Assembly (NCBI GenBank): GCA_021767885.1
Contig: JAASSM010000151.1
Coordinates: 1 to 5,719, forward strand
DNA from: a bacterium
GTDB taxonomy: Bacteria > Krumholzibacteriota > Krumholzibacteria > LZORAL124-64-63
DNA length: 5,719 nt
Reading direction: 5' to 3'
Positions within the stretch are counted from its first letter, which is position 1, and each line of letters begins with the position of its first letter. Shown piece by piece: positions 1 to 4,282 of this stretch. The notes under the pieces were generated by a model. It was not told where the DNA came from, ran no database searches, and worked only from the letters and a program-made list of their open reading frames with translations. Made by a program: the position numbers and the translations under genes.

Positions 1-2148
1 AACGTCGCCGCCCTGAACGGCTCACCCGAGCATCCGGAGAGCTTCACCGCGCTGGGTCGGCTGCTGGAGGACCAGGCCTGGCGCCTGGCCTTCTGGCGCG
101 TGGCCGGCGACGAGATCAACTACCGCCGCTTCTTCGACATCAACGATCTGGCCGGCCTGCGCATGGAGAACGACGAGGTCTTCGAGGCCACCCACGGCCT
201 GGTGCTCGAGCTGATCGCCAGCGGCCGGCTGCAGGGCGTGCGCCTCGATCACCTCGACGGCCTCTACGATCCCGCCGGCTACTGCCACCAGCTCCGCGCC
301 CGCCTGGGCGAGGAGCTCACCGCGCGCCACGGCGGCGCGCCCGAACAGGCCGCCGACGCGGTCTACGTGGTGGCCGAGAAGATCCTCGCCGACCACGAGC
401 GCCTGCCCGCCGACTGGCCGGTCCAGGGCACCACCGGCTACGAGTTCGCCCGCCTGGCGGGCGGCCTGCTCGTCGACGGCGACCAGGCGCGCGCTCTGGA
501 CCGCGCCTACACCCGGTTCGTGGGCCAGCGGGTGGACTACGAGGAGCTGCTCTACCAGAGCAAGCTGCTGATCATGCGCACCTCGCTGGCCAGCGAGCTG
601 AACGTCCTGGCCGACCAGCTCGACCGCATCTCCGAGGCCGACTGGCGCACCCGCGACTTCACCCGCAGCAAGCTGCGCGAGGCGCTACGCGAGATCGTGG
701 CCTGCTTCCCGGTCTACCGGACCTACCTCGCCGGCGGCGAGCCGTCGCCCGAGGACGTCCGCCACGTGGAGTGGGCCGTGGCCCGCGCCCGCCGCCAGGG
801 CCGCGCCACCGACCAGAGCGTCTTCGACTTCCTGCAGGACGTGCTGCTCGGGCGGGTGGCCGGGGGCACCGGCCCGGAGCTGCGTGGCCAGGTGCGCCAC
901 TTCGCCCGCCGGGTGCAGCAGTTCACCAGCCCGGTGACGGCCAAGGGCATGGAGGACACCACCTTCTACCTCTACAACCGTCTGCTGAGCCTCAATGAGG
1001 TGGGCGGCGAGCCCGAGCAGGTGGGCGTCTCGGTGGCGGCCTTCCACCACCACAACCGCGAGCGCCAGCGCCACTGGCCCGGCGCCATGCTCAGCACCTC
1101 CACCCACGACAGCAAGCGCAGCGAGGACGTCCGCGCGCGCATCAGCGTGCTCTCGGAGATCCCCGCGCGCTGGGCGGAGGCCGCCGCGCGCTGGAGCGTC
1201 CTCAACCGCCGCCACCGTCGCAAGGCCGGCGGCGCGCTCGCTCCGGTCCGCAACGACGAGTACGCCTTCTACCAGAACCTCCTGGGCATCTGGCCCGAGC
1301 ACGACCCGGCCGCGGCCGAGCGCGAGCAGCTCATCGCGCGCCTGCGCGAGGCCATGCTCAAGAGCGTGCGCGAGGGCAAGCGCCACAGCAGCTGGATCAA
1401 CCCCGACGCGGCCTACGAGGAGGCCCTCGCCCGCTTCGTCGAGCGCACCCTGGACCCGGCCACCGGCGAGCACTTCCTGCGCGAAATGCAGCCGGTGCTC
1501 GCGGGGGTGGCGCACCACGGCCGCCTGGGCGGCCTGACCCAGGCCCTGCTCAAGCTCACCGCTCCGGGGGTGCCGGACATCTACCAGGGAACCGAGCTGT
1601 GGGCCCACAGCCTGGTGGATCCCGACAATCGCCGGCCCGTGGACCACACCGGCTGCGCCACCCTGCTGGCCGGCCTGCGCGACGAGGCCGAGCGCCGCGG
1701 CCCCGGCGCCGTGGCCGGCGACCTCTGGCGCGATCCCGCCGACGGCCGCGCCAAGCTCTGGCTCACCTGGCGGGCGCTGCAGCTACGAGCCGAGCGCCCG
1801 GCGCTCTTCGCCGCCGGCGACTACGTCCCGGTGGAGGCCACCGGCACCCGCGCCGACCACGTGGTGGCCTTCGCCCGCGTCCACGAGGGCGAGGCCTGCC
1901 TGGTGATCGCCCCGCGCCTGACCGTGGGCCTCTGCGGCTGGCCGGAGCGCCGCCTGCCCCTGGGCGGCGCGGTCTGGGACGACACCGTCCTGGTCCTGCC
2001 CGACCAGCTCGCCGGCGCCCACCTGGTCGACGTGCTCACCGGCGCGGAGCTGGACGTGGCCCCGGGCCGCCGCACGTTGCCGATGGCCACGGCACTGGCG
2101 GACTTCCCCGCGGCGTTGCTGATCGGGGGCGAGGAGGCAGGGGACTGA
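1..2148 (+). CDS. treY: Maltooligosyltrehalose synthase (TreY), 5'-partial
   Basis: This cytoplasmic GH13-family enzyme (EC 5.4.99.15) turns the reducing-end alpha-1,4 bond of maltodextrins into an alpha,alpha-1,1 bond; TreZ then releases trehalose. The frame is open from base 1, so the N-terminus lies outside the window; the GTG at 100 is internal. There are 715 visible residues. Seen, numbering from base 1: the TreY-typical block DEINYRRFFDINDLAGLR (about 37-54); GVRLDHLDGL with the presumed nucleophile D83; YVVAEKIL with the acid/base E126; the TAKGMEDTTFY block near 311-321; STSTHDSKRSEDVRARI with the transition-state stabiliser D370; and GVPDIYQGTELW near 524-535, followed by a C-terminal beta domain. 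By comparison with known TreY proteins, roughly 150-250 residues including GH13 region I are missing (inference). Almost all codons end in G or C. It is coupled to the next gene by a TGATG overlap. The family call is near certain. Confidence 0.96.
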   Translation, partial: NVAALNGSPEHPESFTALGRLLEDQAWRLAFWRVAGDEINYRRFFDINDLAGLRMENDEVFEATHGLVLELIASGRLQGVRLDHLDGLYDPAGYCHQLRARLGEELTARHGGAPEQAADAVYVVAEKILADHERLPADWPVQGTTGYEFARLAGGLLVDGDQARALDRAYTRFVGQRVDYEELLYQSKLLIMRTSLASELNVLADQLDRISEADWRTRDFTRSKLREALREIVACFPVYRTYLAGGEPSPEDVRHVEWAVARARRQGRATDQSVFDFLQDVLLGRVAGGTGPELRGQVRHFARRVQQFTSPVTAKGMEDTTFYLYNRLLSLNEVGGEPEQVGVSVAAFHHHNRERQRHWPGAMLSTSTHDSKRSEDVRARISVLSEIPARWAEAAARWSVLNRRHRRKAGGALAPVRNDEYAFYQNLLGIWPEHDPAAAEREQLIARLREAMLKSVREGKRHSSWINPDAAYEEALARFVERTLDPATGEHFLREMQPVLAGVAHHGRLGGLTQALLKLTAPGVPDIYQGTELWAHSLVDPDNRRPVDHTGCATLLAGLRDEAERRGPGAVAGDLWRDPADGRAKLWLTWRALQLRAERPALFAAGDYVPVEATGTRADHVVAFARVHEGEACLVIAPRLTVGLCGWPERRLPLGGAVWDDTVLVLPDQLAGAHLVDVLTGAELDVAPGRRTLPMATALADFPAALLIGGEEAGD
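2131..2137 (+). promoter_or_regulatory. Ribosome binding site of the TatD-family gene
   Basis: GAGGAGG lies inside the last codons of treY and ends 10 bases before the ATG at 2148. It supports that start and independent re-initiation at the overlapping stop/start TGATG. Confidence 0.75.
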
Positions 2149-2921
2149 TGCCGACCGAAGCGCCGCGATTGATCGACACCCACTGCCACCTGAACTTCGC
2201 CCCCCTCGGGGACGACCCCGCCGCTGTCCTGCAGCGCGCCGCCCATGCCGGCGTCGATCGCGTGATCGTCCCGGCCTACGACCACGCCACCTGGGAGCCC
2301 ATCGTCGCCCTGGCGGCGGCCCACCCCGGCGTGGTCCGCCCCGCGCTGGGCCTGCACCCCTGGGTGGCCGATCATCCCCTCGACCTCGACCACCTCGCCG
2401 ATCACCTGCGCGAGAGCGGCGCGGTGGCCGTCGGCGAGATCGGCCTGGACACCAAGGTGGAGGAGCCGGCCCTGCCGGCGCAGGTGGCCGCGCTGGAGAA
2501 GCAGCTCGAGCTGGCCCGCGACCTGGACCTGCCGGTGATCCTGCACTGCCGCGGCGCCTTCGCCGAGCTGGACGAGATCCTCCGGCGCTTCTCCCCGCGC
2601 CTGGCCGGCGTGTTGCATGCCTTCTCGCGACCGCCCGAGCTGGCCGAGCAGTTCCTGCGCCTCGGCCTGCACCTGGGCCTGGGCGGCGCGGTGACCCGCC
2701 CGCGGGCGCGCGTGCGCCAGGCCGTGGGCGAGATCCCGCTCGAGCGCGTGGTCCTGGAGACCGACGCCCCCTCCATCGGCCTCGACGGCGTGGAGTCCGA
2801 GAACGCCGAGCCCCGCCACGTCGCCCAGGTGGCCGCGGCGGTGGCCGAACTGCGAGGCGTCGGTCCCGAGCAGGTGGCCGCGGTCACCACCGCGGCGGCG
2901 GAGCGGCTCTTCGGGCTCTGA
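2148..2921 (+). CDS. TatD-family metal-dependent hydrolase, YjjV-like
   Basis: This 257-residue protein has the usual TatD length and belongs to the amidohydrolase-like TIM barrels with two divalent metals. Metal-ligand motifs are all present: IDTHCHL (H12, H14), VAVGEIGLD (E97), LPVILHC (H133), GVLHAFS (H157) and LETDAPS (D206). The order and text of the blocks (LQRAAHAGV, VIVPA, LGLHPW, then the GLDGVESENAEPRHVAQV tail) resemble E. coli YjjV more than TatD or YcfH, which usually read ETDAPYL. Family members act as 3'-5' exonucleases/DNases or other phosphoester or ester hydrolases, but the substrate of YjjV-type proteins is not settled, so no specific activity is claimed. No signal peptide is visible, so it is probably cytoplasmic. 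It starts at the ATG overlapping the treY stop, with GAGGAGG upstream, so it depends on treY transcription and probably translation. The link to trehalose synthesis is positional only. Confidence 0.92.
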   Translation: MPTEAPRLIDTHCHLNFAPLGDDPAAVLQRAAHAGVDRVIVPAYDHATWEPIVALAAAHPGVVRPALGLHPWVADHPLDLDHLADHLRESGAVAVGEIGLDTKVEEPALPAQVAALEKQLELARDLDLPVILHCRGAFAELDEILRRFSPRLAGVLHAFSRPPELAEQFLRLGLHLGLGGAVTRPRARVRQAVGEIPLERVVLETDAPSIGLDGVESENAEPRHVAQVAAAVAELRGVGPEQVAAVTTAAAERLFGL

Positions 2922-2946
2922 TCGCGGCCGCGCTCTTCGCTGGCGC

Positions 2947-2972
2947 CCGGCGGCGCCGCCGGCAGGCCGGCG
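2947..2972 (+). terminator. Possible hairpin terminator after the treY-hydrolase unit
   Basis: Two overlapping GC-only hairpins lie 25 bases after the hydrolase stop: a 16-bp perfect palindrome CCGGCGGCGCCGCCGG (2947-2962) and a 7-bp stem CGCCGGC/GCCGGCG with AG between the arms (2957-2972). They are followed by a C run rather than a T run, so this is not a classical intrinsic terminator. It could stall or terminate transcription as GC-rich bacteria sometimes do, or it could be compositional noise. Confidence 0.3.
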
Positions 2973-3059
2973 CGGCCCCCCGTCGTCACCACGCCGCGTC
3001 ATCACCTCGCCGCCCCGTCGCCTCGCCGTCACCGCGCCAGGACTTGACGGATCCTACCG

Positions 3060-3085
3060 CCCAGGGACACCGCGGTGTCCCTGGG
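3060..3085. repeat. Perfect 26-bp palindrome
   Basis: The half-site CCCAGGGACACCG (3060-3072) is followed directly by its exact reverse complement (3073-3085). Such a long perfect palindrome is unlikely by chance even in GC-rich DNA. No T run follows on either strand. It sits 139 bases after the hydrolase stop and about 85 bases before repeat copy A. It could be an operator for a dimeric regulator, a hairpin in a leader or 3' end, or a dispersed palindromic element; the sequence alone does not decide. Confidence 0.75.
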
Positions 3086-3168
3086 GCCGCTTCCAGCGCA
3101 ACAATCGTCCGCCCGGTTGGACGGCTTCTTCCATTCCGTGCAGAAATGTCTCCTCTTGTTCTCCGAGC

Positions 3169-3271
3169 GCGCCCCGCTCCTGAACGAGGTGTCCAGCACT
3201 GGCGCACACTTCGTTCAGGAGAGGCCCCACCTCTCGGCGGCTCGCGGATGGGGTAGACGCACCCGGCCCCC
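3169..3271. repeat. 103-bp hairpin repeat, copy A (left of HEPN-MNT)
   Basis: Bases 3169-3271 match 4087-4189 in the same orientation at 98 of 103 positions; mismatches are at 3222, 3226, 3251, 3252 and 3254. The left third holds an inverted repeat: CTCCTGAACGAGGTGT (3177-3192) against ACACTTCGTTCAGGAG (3206-3221), 15 of 16 paired plus one G-U on the + strand RNA. Inside the 13-base interval, CCAG and CTGG can pair again around CA. The A at 3222 breaks the stem foot that copy B keeps, so this copy looks the more decayed one. The right part (3223-3271) is conserved but not part of the hairpin. Confidence 0.95.
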
Positions 3272-3357
3272 CGATCGGCCCCCGGGCATGATCCTCGCGC
3301 GGTCCCTGCGGCCTCCCTTGCCGCACGCCCTTCCCCGGAGGTATCATGCATTCGAAC

Positions 3358-3364
3358 GAGGAGA
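3358..3364 (+). promoter_or_regulatory. Ribosome binding site deciding the HEPN start
   Basis: GAGGAGA ends 5 bases before the ATG at 3370. A second candidate, GGAGG at 3337-3341, precedes an in-frame ATG at 3346 with only 4 bases between. The residues added by the earlier start (MHSNEERS) are simply the translated ribosome binding site and have no counterpart in HEPN proteins, so 3370 is preferred. Confidence 0.65.
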
Positions 3365-3369
3365 GATCC

Positions 3370-3759
3370 ATGGCCAACCGCGCCCGGGACTGGTTCGCGC
3401 AGGCGGAGAAGGACGTGGGGCTCGCCCGGCTCGCGGCCGAGCACGGCCGCCACGAGTGGGCCTGCTTCGCCGCACAGCAGGCAGCCGAGAAGTCCGTCAA
3501 GGCCCTGCACCTGTTCCTCGGGCAGGAGGTCTGGGGACACATGGTGGCGCGGCTGCTAGGGGACCTGCCGTCAGCACCGCCGCAGGACATCGTCGAGCGG
3601 GCCATGATTCTGGACAACGACTACGTGCCGAGCCGGTACCCCAATGGTCATCCCGAAGGTGCGCCGTTCGAGCACTACGGCGCCCGCCAGAGCCGCGAGG
3701 CGATCGAGCATGCCGATACGATCCTTGCATTCGTCCGTGCTGAGATGGCCCGACCGTGA
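3370..3759 (+). CDS. HEPN-domain protein (putative toxin of a HEPN-MNT pair)
   Basis: This 129-residue all-helical protein has the PF05168-type HEPN pattern: RDWFAQAEKDVGLARLAAE (6-24), then HEWACFAAQQAAEKSVKALHLFLG (28-51), then WGHMVARLLGDL (55-66), and a final helix about 104-125. HEPN proteins are commonly metal-independent RNases or the helper subunit of a nucleotidyltransferase. The RNase signature is R-x(4-6)-H; two candidates fit here, R89-x4-H94 in SRYPNGH and R109-x4-H114 in SREAIEH. I cannot tell which, if either, is catalytic. The HxY extension that is AMPylated in HepT-type toxins is not seen. The downstream nucleotidyltransferase overlaps its last 50 bases, so the two are co-translated. 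An ATG at 3346 would add eight residues. Some codons near the end (AAT, GGT, CAT, GAA) are less GC-biased than in treY, compatible with acquisition. Toxicity is inferred from family and neighbour, not shown. Confidence 0.88.
   Translation: MANRARDWFAQAEKDVGLARLAAEHGRHEWACFAAQQAAEKSVKALHLFLGQEVWGHMVARLLGDLPSAPPQDIVERAMILDNDYVPSRYPNGHPEGAPFEHYGARQSREAIEHADTILAFVRAEMARP
3697..3700 (+). promoter_or_regulatory. Ribosome binding site of the MNT gene
   Basis: GAGG inside the HEPN gene lies 9 bases before the ATG at 3710. No comparable motif precedes the other in-frame candidate, GTG at 3737, which supports the ATG. Confidence 0.5.
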
Positions 3760-4072
3760 GACGGTCGCTGGGGCCGTCCGCGAGTGGGCCGCCGACCAGG
3801 CCGCGCGCCGGCCGGAATTGACCCGGCTCGGGTACTTCGGCAGCTACGCCCGCGGCGACTGGGGCGTGGGCAGCGACGTGGACCTGGTCGCCGTGGTGAC
3901 GTCGGCCTCGCGGCCGTTCCATCAGCGCGGCCGCGACTGGGACACCACGGCGTTGCCGGTGCCGGCGGACATCCTGGTCTACACCACGGCCGAGTTCGCC
4001 GACGTGCTGGGCCGCGGCGATCGCTTCGCCGCCGTGCTGGCGACCGAGGTGGTCTGGGTGCATCGCCGCTAG
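3710..4072 (+). CDS. Minimal nucleotidyltransferase (MNT), putative antitoxin partner of HEPN
   Basis: This 120-residue protein has the DNA polymerase beta-like nucleotidyltransferase core. The signature GS-x10-DxD is exact: G44-S45 in YFGSYARGDWG, then D56 and D58 in SDVDLV. A third acidic residue, D87, lies in VPADILVYT on the next strand. These residues bind the metal-nucleotide complex, so the enzyme looks catalytically intact. MNT proteins of this size typically sit beside HEPN genes. In the studied HepT-MntA type the MNT neutralises the RNase by AMPylating it; whether this pair works that way is inference. The start at ATG 3710 overlaps HEPN by 50 bases in another frame; GTG 3737 would also retain the whole core, since the recognisable similarity begins around VLRWPDRETV. 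The gene ends 14 bases before repeat copy B. No helix-turn-helix is seen, so DNA-binding autoregulation is not apparent. Confidence 0.9.
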   Translation: MPIRSLHSSVLRWPDRETVAGAVREWAADQAARRPELTRLGYFGSYARGDWGVGSDVDLVAVVTSASRPFHQRGRDWDTTALPVPADILVYTTAEFADVLGRGDRFAAVLATEVVWVHRR

Positions 4073-4086
4073 CGGCCTGGTGGGCT

Positions 4087-4189
4087 GCGCCCCGCTCCTG
4101 AACGAGGTGTCCAGCACTGGCGCACACTTCGTTCAGGAGCGGCTCCACCTCTCGGCGGCTCGCGGATGACGCAGACGCACCCGGCCCCC
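4087..4189. repeat. 103-bp hairpin repeat, copy B (right of HEPN-MNT)
   Basis: This is the second copy of the element at 3169-3271, offset by exactly 918 bases and in the same orientation. Its hairpin is longer: arms 4092-4110 and 4124-4142 pair over 19 positions with one G-U, because C4140, G4141 and G4142 pair with G4094, C4093 and C4092. The 13-base interval and its inner CCAG/CTGG pairing are identical to copy A. It lies between the MNT stop and the promoter of the next gene, so as RNA it could also act as the 3' hairpin of the HEPN-MNT transcript, although no T run follows. Confidence 0.95.
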
Positions 4190-4192
4190 GCC

Positions 4193-4221
4193 TTGTCCTG
4201 CCACGATCCGATCGGTAGATT
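4193..4221 (+). promoter_or_regulatory. Putative sigma-70-type promoter of the M14 peptidase
   Basis: TTGTCC (4193-4198) and TAGATT (4216-4221) are separated by 17 bases and each match the -35 and -10 consensus at four of six positions. The predicted transcript would start near 4228 and have a leader of about 55 bases. The -35 box begins four bases after repeat copy B ends. It stands out in GC-rich surroundings, but no experiment or conservation supports it here. Confidence 0.45.
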
Positions 4222-4272
4222 CCACCGGCACCCGCGTGTTCGCCCCGCGCAGCGCCAGTTTCCGCACCGAAC

Positions 4273-4277
4273 GGAGG
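4273..4277 (+). promoter_or_regulatory. Ribosome binding site of the M14 peptidase
   Basis: GGAGG ends 5 bases before the ATG at 4283, the start that also gives a complete signal peptide. Confidence 0.75.
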
Positions 4278-4282
4278 CCACC

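Larger units (their letters stand above)
2922..3345. other. Intergenic region rich in palindromes and repeats
   Basis: This 424-base stretch shows no coding region I can support; open frames on both strands are unlike any family and change frame across the repeats. In order it holds: GC-rich hairpins just after the hydrolase stop (2947-2972); a stretch of cgtcrtcacc-like quasi-repeats (about 2981-3033); a TTGACG hexamer at 3044 without a convincing -10 partner; a perfect 26-bp palindrome (3060-3085); a less GC-rich, pyrimidine-rich stretch (about 3122-3164); repeat copy A (3169-3271); and about 70 bases of leader before the HEPN gene. Confidence 0.7.

Noticed and set aside
100..102. GTG at 100 as the real treY start
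   Set aside because: The frame is open to base 1 and the upstream residues (LLEDQAWRLAFWRVAGDE) belong to the conserved TreY core, so the gene simply begins before the window.
685..1647. Long open frame on the minus strand, antisense to treY
   Set aside because: Its composition (Ala/Gly/His/Val-rich, no recognisable family) is what the antisense of a GC-biased gene gives; the + strand frame is unmistakable TreY.
1599..2147. Upstream extension of the hydrolase frame into treY
   Set aside because: The extension is Arg/Pro/Gly-rich out-of-frame translation of treY; the family similarity begins a few residues after the ATG at 2148, which has its own ribosome binding site.
1821..3032. Minus-strand open frame of about 400 codons across the treY end, the hydrolase and the intergenic region
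   Set aside because: It is antisense to two well-recognised genes, low-complexity and without any motif; a shadow of high GC.
3044..3072. TTGACG as -35 of a promoter for HEPN-MNT
   Set aside because: No acceptable -10 hexamer lies 16-18 bases downstream, and the region there is the GC-rich 26-bp palindrome.
2986..3617. Minus-strand open frames through the intergenic region, repeat A and the HEPN gene
   Set aside because: They are antisense to HEPN and cross the repeat. The peptides read from the two repeat copies look alike only because the DNA is repeated; no start signal or family is seen.
3644..3709. Earlier ATG start for the nucleotidyltransferase at 3644
   Set aside because: The added residues are Arg/Ala/Ser-rich out-of-frame HEPN sequence; ATG 3710 has a better-placed GAGG and fits the family length.
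3075..3743. Plus-strand open frame through repeat A and HEPN in another frame
   Set aside because: It has no family resemblance and overlaps HEPN almost entirely; its first part is repeat sequence.
4087..4189. Integron attC site
   Set aside because: The layout (hairpin at the end of a small gene cassette) is suggestive, but the expected GTTRRRY core and its RYYYAAC complement are absent; the nearest strings, GTTCAGG and CCTGAAC, do not fit. No integrase is visible.
3169..4189. CRISPR array
   Set aside because: There are only two repeats, 103 bp long, separated by 815 bases containing genes; no spacer-repeat periodicity exists.
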